Below, one piece after another: positions 58,101-64,000 of a stretch of DNA of 64,000 nucleotides (positions within the stretch are counted from its first letter, which is position 1; every line of letters begins with the position of its first letter). The translations under genes were made by a program, and so were the position numbers. The DNA lies in contig JBGVRH010000063.1 in the NCBI GenBank assembly GCA_045128275.1, positions 1-64,000 of the forward strand, given 5' to 3'. Source of the DNA: CAMEON01 sp045128275 (GTDB taxonomy: Bacteria; Bacillota; Clostridia; Oscillospirales; CAG-272). The notes beneath the pieces are model-generated. The model was not told the origin of the DNA. It made no database searches and saw only the letters and a list, made by a program, of their open reading frames with translations.

Positions 58101-59088
58101 GCTTGGAGGCGACCACCTCGTTGACGGTGCCGTCGGAGGTGCGGGTGCGGAGGTCGCGGAGCTCGGGGGTAGCGGTGCGGGTGAGGTTGACGGTGTGGTA
58201 GCCGCTGTAATCCTTGAGGGCGGTACGGACGGCGATCTTGTTGCGGGAGAGATCGTAGAGGGAGTAGACCGAGGAGTGGTACTCCATGGTGGCTACGAAA
58301 ATGGAAATGGCATCGTCAAAGACGGTGATATCCTCGTCGCGGGCGATGCTCCAGCCCGAGGGGGCCAGGAGGAGACGAATCTCCTTGTTGTCCATGTAGA
58401 TATCCCACTCGGCATCGCAATGCTCGATCTTCATGACGGCATTGTCGGGGTTGAAGTCGGCGGGGGCATTGGTGCGCACCAGGTAGTAGCCCCCTGCGGG
58501 GATGATGGCACCCTCGGGGAAGACGAACTGGTCGAAGGGGTTGTTTCCGTCGCTCTTGTAGTACAGGGAGGCACCCGTCAGGGCGATGTCCTTGTCGGAG
58601 GCGTTGTAGAGCTGGATGTAGCCGTTGGAGATGAGAGCCTCGGCGCCCTTCTTGCCCGTGCCGTAGACCGAGTGGATCATCACGCCCTTGTAGGAGGCGG
58701 AGTCACCGGGGTGCAGGTCGGGGTCGTAGGGCAGGGTCTCCTCCTCGGTCTCGGAGGGCTTGGAGGTGGGCTCGTCCCCGGGGACCGTGATCACGGGCGG
58801 GTCGGTGGGGACCTCGGTGGCAGGCTCGGAGGTCTCCTCCGAGTCGGCGGGCCGGTCCGTTCCGTCGGGATCCACGGGGGAGGTGGTCTCCCCGCCGGGC
58901 TCGCGAGTAGCGGGATCGCCGCTCTCGTCGGTCTGGGTGGGGCCGCCTACGCTTACCGAGGGATCGGTGGTATCGGGCTCGTCAGGAGTCTTGTCACAGG
59001 CGGCGAGCAGGATCACCGAAAAAGCCAGCACCAGCAGTGCGGTCAGCAGCCAGAGACGGGATCTGTTGTGCTTCAAAAATTTCATCAT
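55180..59088 (-). CDS. Giant CotH-kinase lipoprotein with lamin-tail, chitobiase-like and RCC1 domains
   Basis: 1302-aa lipoprotein (lipobox L-L-A-A-C). After a Thr/Pro/Glu linker of about 100 residues come a lamin-tail-like domain (about 133-273; Y-I-Q-L-Y-N-A-S-D-K-D-I), a chitobiase/CHB_HEX_C-like segment (I-Y-Y-T-T-D-G-S-D-P, about 353), a CotH domain (about 446-863; F-I-N-G-E-F-W-G-V-Y-N-V-R-E and L-L-D-L-D-M-G), and an RCC1-type beta-propeller (about 963-1302; repeats of L-Y-A-W-G-D-N-R-Y-G type). CotH proteins are atypical protein kinases best known in spore coats. Promoter 59198-59226. The ribosome site is weak (AGGT); start may be 59088 or 59085. Confidence 0.85.
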   Translation of the reverse strand: MMKFLKHNRSRLWLLTALLVLAFSVILLAACDKTPDEPDTTDPSVSVGGPTQTDESGDPATREPGGETTSPVDPDGTDRPADSEETSEPATEVPTDPPVITVPGDEPTSKPSETEEETLPYDPDLHPGDSASYKGVMIHSVYGTGKKGAEALISNGYIQLYNASDKDIALTGASLYYKSDGNNPFDQFVFPEGAIIPAGGYYLVRTNAPADFNPDNAVMKIEHCDAEWDIYMDNKEIRLLLAPSGWSIARDEDITVFDDAISIFVATMEYHSSVYSLYDLSRNKIAVRTALKDYSGYHTVNLTRTATPELRDLRTRTSDGTVNEVVASKLNEVTFSQDAGIYEKAFILNLSAKNGYTIYYTTDGSDPSVSSNRNRKKYTSGIMLTDTSAMGWGPLTRSWSSPSVSTQVGAHVIKAYATNGTESTDVFTNTYFVTDDLEKYGVSIMSISLPKDEVIGSNGFYNNFLLTGSITGGRRRGVGIMEVFDPEGDRVGNSRVEMAVSGNGSSGWAMKSLRIYFKGINNQDSGLESDLNYDIFGGTAKDAWGQAITSFSRIMIRNSGNDCGTSYIRDAFMQSTAAGLKVDIMATASTLVFINGEFWGVYNVRERYSPEYVESHYGVNKDNVTVIESDYSQVHTNTNADFVVSSGVEGDQDPFNQMVQYMREHNLAEQQHYDYIASQMDIDSFIDMWVVRLFYVARDWPENNIKIWRNKNPDDPSGFDTKWHFTLLDLDMGLSFYDFTTERENFFWAFDSNSVCGTMMRALMKNQGFKNQFLVRYYDVVNNHMTPEYLTAIFDEMYAERDPLMNLQQGRWNCEAGFTYSKWQTEASKIRSFIKNRVPHALDHFFRYFGISESELEHLSQKRITVSYHSGRADVTVNGEAIQNGTVIKLQDGETKTLHIIATAKEGFVVTGITFTDKDGNVQSVEGSQVILKAGQSGTISISTQRLVSDPDALKNATIVAGATYMFYLTGDGELYAWGDNRYGVLGLGVADTVVDVPTYVMSGVAKVVTSAANAYENGDTTFTTAILTTDGRLFTVGRNTCGQLCRNGQSDDTTLGEVKMDFKVKDVSMGHDHLLIVDEKGNLWGIGSNAYGALGTTNLGGNVTSLVKLDTNVAFASAGRRSTVYVKNDGTLWGVGDNRWKKMSQSHGEQIHTPVQILKDVEFLDSGEHQVLAVDHTGQLYYSGWRTLHGFNQGGGNNPTFVPVMKNVKKADIYFGNMVVLTEDGKAYVYGLNTENGLGDHAYTDGTPRQVLEGVLDVAAGYGFTAYLMEDGTVRIQGNNSYGQAGNGTSGGTVHMVEAGV

Positions 59089-59197
59089 AAGCGGTACCTA
59101 CGCTTTCAGGAATGTGTTTCGATCTATCAAAAAGGGGGAAATGTGACTCAAAAGCAGCCTCAAATACAGCCTTGAGGGGGTCATACGAAACCATCTT

Positions 59198-59226
59198 ATT
59201 ATAGCATTTTTCTTGGAATATGTCAA
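59198..59226 (-). promoter_or_regulatory. Consensus promoter of the CotH lipoprotein gene
   Basis: Minus strand TTGACA (59221-59226), 17 bp, TATAAT (59198-59203), about 110 bases before the ATG. Confidence 0.85.
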
Positions 59227-59351
59227 CACGTTCATAAAATTTCATGGTTTTATACAATTTGTAGGCGCAGGATTTGGGGAAAGAGGCAAGGGAGGGCGGG
59301 CGGGGGTGACGGCGGGGTGAAGGAGTTCACAGAAACGGAAGCGGAAGGCAG

Positions 59352-59381
59352 AAAAACCCCCGCGCCGAAGAGGCGCGGGGG
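59352..59381 (-). terminator. Terminator of the GH106-like gene
   Basis: Minus strand CCCCCGCGCC (59372-59381) pairs with GGCGCGGGGG (59357-59366), loop of five, then TTTTT. Confidence 0.9.
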
Positions 59382-59392
59382 AGGAAAAAGAC

Positions 59393-62131
59393 TTATTCCA
59401 GCGAGGTATTGACGAAGCTGTACTTCTCGGTGAAGTACCCGCCCGCGTAGCCGTTCCAGATGCAGGGCTCCTTGTAGAAGTGAGGAGGTGCCACGGCCAA
59501 GAGCTCGCCGCCCACGTGGTGGTGGGGGCCCAGGAGGTTGCGGAGGTTGTTGACCAGGGTCAGCTTGATCTGATTGTCTCCTGCCTTAAGGTAGGGGGTC
59601 AGATTCACCGAGTAGGGTGCCCACATAATGGTATCCACGTCGGTGCCATTCACATTGACGCGGATGGCGTTGAGGCCCGACTTCTCGAAGACCAGCTCAC
59701 GGGAAATGTCGCCCTCGGCCAGGGTGACGGTCTTCTCCACGGCCAGCTCGCCCGAGAAGAAGAGGTAGCCCTGACGCTCGATGTTCTTCAGAGTGACCTC
59801 GGCGGCGGGGGCGGTGATGACGAAGGAGCCGTCAAAGAAGGAGGCCTTGTTGGGGATCTCCTCGAAGGTACCGATGCCCTTCACGCCGAAGTCGCCCACC
59901 AGATACATGGCCTCGATCTCCATGTCGTAGGTCAGCTTGTTCTTCTCGCTCTCGAACTGCTTGCCCTTCTCCATGTTCTCGTAGACCACGTCGGACTGGG
60001 TGAACAGGACGTGGGTCTCGATGACGTTCTCGCCCTCATGGAACAGGCCGGAGATATCCAGCTTCTTGAAGGAGTGGTCGCAGAAGAAGCCGCAGTCAGC
60101 CTTGGTATCCACAGCCTTGCCGTTGACGGTGATCTCGAAGATCTCGGGGGTCTCGCAGGCGAGGTACAGGGTCTCGGGGATGTACTCGGCGTTCACCTTG
60201 AAGGCGCAACGGATGTCCACGGGACGCTTCAGCTCCAGGGCGCGGGAGCCTACGTTGAGGATGTACCCGTTCTCCTCCTCCAGCTTGCCGTCAAACCAGT
60301 AGTCGCAGGTATCCAGCGTGAGGGCGTTCTCGGTGGCGGAGGTGACCTTCCATGCGCCGGTCAGGTCGATGGCAGGGATCTCGGCCTTGGCAACGGGCGC
60401 GGAGGCGGGGGTGCCGTCATCGATGATGACCAGGCTGCCCCACTTGGGGAACACGTGAGTGCCGTCGAAGGGCAGAAGGTCGCCCGTAGCGGGATCCATG
60501 ATCTTACCGCCGCAGGTGAAGGTTGCGGCCTGCTCTTCGTCGGTGGAGTTGACGAAGTAGCGCATGGTGAAGCCCTCTTCGGGGAACTCACGGAAGATGT
60601 AGGTGACGGCGGGGTTGTCGATGATGGGATCGGCCTCGATCTCCTCGGCGGTGACGATCACGCCGCCGTTTGCCTTGTACTCCTCCAGCAGCTTGTTGGT
60701 GTTGGGCAGGAAGGCGATGTGAGGAGGAATGACGATCTTGTTGTAGCGCATCTCACCGATGACCAGCTCGCCTCCCTCCACGCGGCCGTGACGCTCCATG
60801 AGGATCTCGTCACCCAGGTGGTAGAGGACGTGCTTGGCATCCAGGGCGGACATGACGTTCAGAAGCTCCTGATTGTAGTAGTTCAGGTTCTCGTTGGCCT
60901 TATCATCGTAGCAGATCCATGCGGAGGTCTGGGTGTGCATGACCAGGGTGTTGACCTTGATCTGACCCTCGGCCAGGAGCATACCGATGCGGCTCATGGC
61001 ATCGTTGAAGACCTTGTAGTCGGCCCACCAGGGCTGCTGGCAGTACATGGCCGGAGGATAGTCGCGCTTACGGATACCGCGGAGAGAGTAGCCCTCCAGA
61101 TGCTGGCACATGAGGTTGACACCCCGCACCATCATCCACTCGTAGTTGCGCTTCAGCTCATCGTGGCCCACGTTGTGGCCGCAGAGAGCGAAGGTCTCGG
61201 ACAGCACCTGCTTCTTGCCGGTCTGGGCGGCGGCGGAGCAGAGCTGGGCCATGGTGAGGCAATGGAAGATGGGACGGCAGAGCCAGTCCATACCGGGGAT
61301 GGTGAGGTACTCGTAGTGAGGCATGCACGCGCCGTTGGAGGTCAGCTGGGCATGGAAGGACTCCTCCAGCACCATGTGGCCGGTGAATCCCAGGTCGTGA
61401 GCCACGCACCAGTCGTAGATCTGCTTCATGAAGTTCTTGGAGAACAGCTCGGTCACCAGCTTCCAGAAGCGCATACGGGTGGTCTGGTAGTCGCCGCGAG
61501 CCACGAACAGCTCGATGAGGTGATCGTAGATGGGCTCGCCGTAGGCCTTCTCATACTCGGCGGGGAGGATGAAGCTCCACGGAATACCGTTACGGGAGAT
61601 CTGGGGCTCGTCGGTGAAGAAGCCGTCGAAATTGGAGCCGTACTTGGCGTAGTAGGGCTCGTAAATTTCGTTGATGAAGTCAGCGATTACCTCACCGTCG
61701 AGGGTATCCACGTAGAAGGGGTTGACATCGTAGTAGAAGCAGTAGTTCTCGAAGCAGCAGATGACGTTGTCGCCCGTGGGATCCTCCAGGTCGGGGGTGA
61801 AGGTGCGGACACGGAGGTACTTCTGCTGGTACTTCAGACCCTTGCCGTTGACCACGCCGCCGCCGAAGCCCGAGGGCCAGCCGTTCTCGTCGTAGGCCCA
61901 TGCGTGCATACCGCGCTTTTCGGCATCCTCCACGCAGGCGGTGACGTTCTCGAACCACTCCTCGCCCATGTACTCGGTCTGGAGTCCGCCGCGGGCGTGC
62001 ATGAAGAAGCCGCCGATGCCGACGTCGTCCATGAGCCCCACCTGGCGCAGGGTCTCGGGGACGTTCAGCTTCTCGTTCCACGACCAGAAGGGTACGGGAC
62101 GGTACTTTTTGTCGATGTTTTTGAAGTTCAT
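59393..62131 (-). CDS. GH106-like alpha-L-rhamnosidase
   Basis: 912-aa protein without signal peptide, so probably cytoplasmic. Starts K-Y-R-P-V-P-F-W-S-W-N-E-K-L and has G-G-F-F-M-H-A-R-G-G, Y-D-E-N-G-W-P-S-G-F-G-G, F-F-T-D-E-P-Q and L-S-E-T-F-A in a TIM-barrel N-terminal half, followed by beta-sandwich domains (about 520-900), the layout of GH106-like/alpha-L-rhamnosidase-related enzymes. It would remove rhamnose from imported plant oligosaccharides such as rhamnogalacturonan. AAAGGAG lies 10 bases before ATG 62131. Exact linkage specificity cannot be read. Confidence 0.8.
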   Translation of the reverse strand: MNFKNIDKKYRPVPFWSWNEKLNVPETLRQVGLMDDVGIGGFFMHARGGLQTEYMGEEWFENVTACVEDAEKRGMHAWAYDENGWPSGFGGGVVNGKGLKYQQKYLRVRTFTPDLEDPTGDNVICCFENYCFYYDVNPFYVDTLDGEVIADFINEIYEPYYAKYGSNFDGFFTDEPQISRNGIPWSFILPAEYEKAYGEPIYDHLIELFVARGDYQTTRMRFWKLVTELFSKNFMKQIYDWCVAHDLGFTGHMVLEESFHAQLTSNGACMPHYEYLTIPGMDWLCRPIFHCLTMAQLCSAAAQTGKKQVLSETFALCGHNVGHDELKRNYEWMMVRGVNLMCQHLEGYSLRGIRKRDYPPAMYCQQPWWADYKVFNDAMSRIGMLLAEGQIKVNTLVMHTQTSAWICYDDKANENLNYYNQELLNVMSALDAKHVLYHLGDEILMERHGRVEGGELVIGEMRYNKIVIPPHIAFLPNTNKLLEEYKANGGVIVTAEEIEADPIIDNPAVTYIFREFPEEGFTMRYFVNSTDEEQAATFTCGGKIMDPATGDLLPFDGTHVFPKWGSLVIIDDGTPASAPVAKAEIPAIDLTGAWKVTSATENALTLDTCDYWFDGKLEEENGYILNVGSRALELKRPVDIRCAFKVNAEYIPETLYLACETPEIFEITVNGKAVDTKADCGFFCDHSFKKLDISGLFHEGENVIETHVLFTQSDVVYENMEKGKQFESEKNKLTYDMEIEAMYLVGDFGVKGIGTFEEIPNKASFFDGSFVITAPAAEVTLKNIERQGYLFFSGELAVEKTVTLAEGDISRELVFEKSGLNAIRVNVNGTDVDTIMWAPYSVNLTPYLKAGDNQIKLTLVNNLRNLLGPHHHVGGELLAVAPPHFYKEPCIWNGYAGGYFTEKYSFVNTSLE

Positions 62132-62177
62132 TATGTATTTTCTCCTTTCGGTATTAGAGACACTAAAAAAGGGACAC

Positions 62178-62822
62178 TTATGACTTTTCTTTGATGCGAC
62201 CAATCGCAAATTCCGCGGCGATCCGCATATCTTGGATACGCACCGCCAAGAATTTCTCCAATGCAGGAATATCGTCAACCGTTCCGATCCGCCCCAGCGA
62301 GGCGATCGCGTAGACGATCTCTCCCTTGTACTTTTTTCGATCTCTCTCCAAAAAACCGTATAAAGCAGTCTTGCTTTCGGGAGTCGAAAAAGAACCTAAA
62401 GCACGTAAGGCCGCCAATCGGATCTGCCATGCGGGATGATCCGTCAAAATGATCAGGCCGGAAATATTGGAATCCCCCGTCACCTTCACATCTGACAGAG
62501 CATCCAGAACAGACACAAGACCATCTCTGTCTGTTTCATATTCCGCGCGACGCAACAGGAAATCCACGTATGTTTGATCAAAGCAATTCTTCAAGAGCCG
62601 TTCAATTATGATATACGCGCCTTTCCGGATCTCCGCATTTTCTTTTCCTTCGTTGGAAATGATGATGGATTCCAAAACGGGATACCATGCGGGATCATCC
62701 AGTTTTTCCGCCTCGCGGTGGGCAAGCCAACGAAGGTCCTTTTTGGACGATCCGGCAGGCTCACGGCTGTTGAGACGGTTGATCAAGTCGTATATGTAGG
62801 CTTCGGAATCTTGTCTTTTCAT
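62178..62822 (-). CDS. HEAT-repeat protein
   Basis: 214-aa all-helical protein with HEAT-type units in its C-terminal half (W-Q-I-R-L-A-A-L-R-A-L-G, E-I-V-Y-A-I-A-S-L-G-R-I-G, D-M-R-I-A-A-E-F-A-I-G-R-I). No catalytic residues; such proteins are scaffolds or phycobilin-lyase relatives. Start 62822 follows AAAGGT at a short distance. AT-richer than its neighbours. Just upstream of the rhamnosidase gene, 46 bases apart, so possibly cotranscribed. Confidence 0.75.
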   Translation of the reverse strand: MKRQDSEAYIYDLINRLNSREPAGSSKKDLRWLAHREAEKLDDPAWYPVLESIIISNEGKENAEIRKGAYIIIERLLKNCFDQTYVDFLLRRAEYETDRDGLVSVLDALSDVKVTGDSNISGLIILTDHPAWQIRLAALRALGSFSTPESKTALYGFLERDRKKYKGEIVYAIASLGRIGTVDDIPALEKFLAVRIQDMRIAAEFAIGRIKEKS

Positions 62823-62887
62823 ACTACCTTTCGTATGTAAAACAAATGATCCCAAAGATACAAGCCACGGAAAAAGCTCCGCATCTA

Positions 62888-62947
62888 TCTTGTATCTTTG
62901 TATCTTGTATCTTTGTATCTTGTATCTTTGTATCTTGTATCTTATAT
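62888..62947. repeat. Tandem 15-bp repeat
   Basis: TCTTGTATCTTTGTA repeated three times exactly (62888, 62903, 62918) and a fourth degenerate unit (62933), between the HEAT gene and spoVAC. Simple slippage-type repeat. Confidence 0.9.
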
Positions 62948-62955
62948 CTCGTATC

Positions 62956-63402
62956 TCAAAAAAGTGTTGTGATCCAGTAGATCACCCCGTACGCCGTCCC
63001 CGCCAGAGTCCCGTAGAGCAGCACAGGCCCCGCCACGGAGAACACCTTTGCGCCCACGCCCAGGATCAGCCCCTCGCTTTTGGCGTCAATAGCGGGGGAG
63101 ACCACGGCGTTGGCAAAGCCCGTGATGGGCACCAGCGTCCCCGCTCCCGCGAACTTGGCAATGCGGTCGAAGACCCCAAAGCCCGTGAGGATGGCGGCGG
63201 CCAGCACCAGGGTGGCGGCGGTGAGCGTCCCCGCGTCTTGCTTTTCCATGCCGCAGAGATTGGTATAGGTATCGGTCAGGGCTTGCCCGATACAGCAGAT
63301 GAGACCGCCCACGAGGAAGGCGCGGAGGCAATCCTTCACAATGGGGGATCGGGGGGCGCGGGCATCGGCGTATTTTTTGTAGGTTTCTTTGGTCATGTTC
63401 AT
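62956..63402 (-). CDS. spoVAC: Stage V sporulation protein AC
   Basis: 148-aa membrane protein with the SpoVAC/SpoVAE fold: a basic N-terminus, V-K-D-C-L-R-A-F-L-V-G-G-L-I-C-C-I-G-Q (about 22-40) and four to five hydrophobic helices (A-G-T-L-V-P-I-T-G-F-A-N-A-V-V-S-P-A). SpoVAC forms part of the forespore-membrane channel that moves dipicolinic acid into and out of the spore. spoVAD and spoVAE would be expected downstream but are not here; a tandem repeat and the HEAT gene follow instead. Weak ribosome site (GAAGTGA). Confidence 0.92.
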   Translation of the reverse strand: MNMTKETYKKYADARAPRSPIVKDCLRAFLVGGLICCIGQALTDTYTNLCGMEKQDAGTLTAATLVLAAAILTGFGVFDRIAKFAGAGTLVPITGFANAVVSPAIDAKSEGLILGVGAKVFSVAGPVLLYGTLAGTAYGVIYWITTLF

Positions 63403-63464
63403 GGCGGTTCACTTCCCTTTTTTGAGGTAGTGTGCCACGAAAGAGAGGATTTTATGCGGGCGGA

Positions 63465-64000
63465 TCAGCCGATCAGCTCGCTGTAGGCCATGTACAGGCA
63501 GGGGAGCGCCTCGGTGTAGGTTGTGTTTTGCCAGAAGGACACCGTCCCCGCACTTTCGCCGTACACACGGATCATGTCTCCGGGCAAGAATTGCAGGGGA
63601 TCGCCCAGGTTGCAGTCCTGCACGTAGATGATCAGCTCGCCGCCGCTGCGATCGCGGCAACGGTAGTAGGTCGCTCCGATATCATAGACGTCCTCGCTCT
63701 GCTCCACGCACTTCTCGACCACGGTCAGCTCCATGGCTACATACCGTCCCTCGTCACCCGCGTGTCGGTAAAAATCCTCCACGTCCATGGGTTCGCAGAG
63801 CTGTACGTACTCCTCGCGAGAGATCTTGTCGTTGACAAGAGGCTGATTTATGAGGCTCCATAACCATCCCGAGCCCAGCGCGAGCAGCAGGATGTACCCG
63901 CCCACCACCGAGGCCGCCGTAATGATCTTGGCCTTCTTGGAGTAGGGGCTGGTGATGAACAGGATCAGACCCGCGATGCGGGACACGAAGAACATGATGA
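63465..64000 (-). CDS. Membrane-anchored protein, partial at window edge
   Basis: At least 177 codons, open to the end of the window. One or two hydrophobic helices near the N-terminus (I-A-G-L-I-L-F-I-T and V-V-G-G-Y-I-L-L-L-A-L) are followed by a soluble domain of about 125 residues that resembles an OB-like beta-barrel in composition (V-A-M-E-L-T-V; L-I-I-Y-V-Q-D-C-N; F-L-P-G-D-M-I-R-V-Y-G). An ATG at 63995 could be the start, but no ribosome site is visible within the window. Function unknown. Confidence 0.55.
   Translation of the reverse strand, partial: IMFFVSRIAGLILFITSPYSKKAKIITAASVVGGYILLLALGSGWLWSLINQPLVNDKISREEYVQLCEPMDVEDFYRHAGDEGRYVAMELTVVEKCVEQSEDVYDIGATYYRCRDRSGGELIIYVQDCNLGDPLQFLPGDMIRVYGESAGTVSFWQNTTYTEALPCLYMAYSELIG

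Noticed and set aside
55090..59175. 1361-codon plus-strand open frame opposite the CotH gene
   Set aside because: Same reason: antisense shadow; the minus-strand frame has lipobox, CotH and RCC1 motifs, promoter and start.
59480..62194. 904-codon plus-strand open frame opposite the rhamnosidase gene
   Set aside because: Antisense shadow without ribosome site or domain.
62888..62947. CRISPR or repeat-peptide gene
   Set aside because: Simple 15-bp tandem repeat without spacers and without a start signal.

Overview
The window looks like a chromosomal segment of a spore-forming, GC-rich member of the Clostridia, of the uncultured gut Oscillospirales/Christensenellales type (inference). Reasons: spoVG and spoVAC are present, Shine-Dalgarno sequences are mostly AAAGGAG or GGAGG, sigma-A promoters are near consensus, and there are many very large Thr/Pro/Glu-linker lipoproteins and plant- or host-glycan-directed enzymes. 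Backbone genes are GC-rich; several inserted segments are clearly AT-richer.

Layout. 1-7557 is core-like: a small membrane protein, a three-gene cluster of unknown small proteins, a YfcE-type phosphoesterase, spoVG, murC, then an extragenic repeat and a two-gene AlgI (MBOAT) plus DHHW/AlgX-like operon for polysaccharide O-acetylation. 7620-9644 is a tRNA-Pro(CGG) gene followed by an AT-rich 1.9 kb insert ending in a decayed copy of the tRNA-Pro 3' end; it holds a dCTP-deaminase-fold membrane protein. 9744-20335 carries secreted lipoproteins (including a PHP-domain and a discoidin-domain protein), an XRE/TPR regulator and an AraC regulator. 20432-34400 is a patchwork: an AbiEii-like nucleotidyltransferase/XRE toxin-antitoxin pair, a 1559-aa helicase-nuclease resembling anti-phage proteins, a GH28-like beta-helix protein with its LacI regulator, and several copies of a short tRNA-Ser-3'-end-like tag, three of them inside promoter-microORF-terminator units of about 105-115 nt. 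34402-40703 is an AraC-controlled set (solute-binding lipoprotein, GH99-like lipoprotein, FAD oxidoreductase).

41795-54088 is a 12.3 kb integrative element bounded by a 24-bp direct repeat of the tRNA-Ser(GCU) 3' end. Its plan resembles phage-inducible chromosomal islands: integrase and CI-like repressor on one strand, divergent from excisionase, replication organiser and DnaC-like loader. Unusually, it has no capsid, portal or terminase gene but does carry one 978-aa phage tail hub/tip-like protein. Cargo at the other end is HicAB, a Panacea-type antitoxin with a coiled-coil membrane partner, a second repressor with three operators, a possible antisense small RNA, and a striking seven-unit array of paired decamers.

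54066-64000 returns to backbone: tRNA-Ser, an HprK-like protein, a giant CotH-RCC1 lipoprotein, a GH106-like rhamnosidase, a HEAT-repeat protein, spoVAC and a partial membrane protein. The genes suggest a gut anaerobe that degrades complex glycans, decorates its own envelope, sporulates, and carries a mobile-element and defence hot spot linked to tRNA 3' ends. All functional calls rest on reading motifs; no database search was possible.
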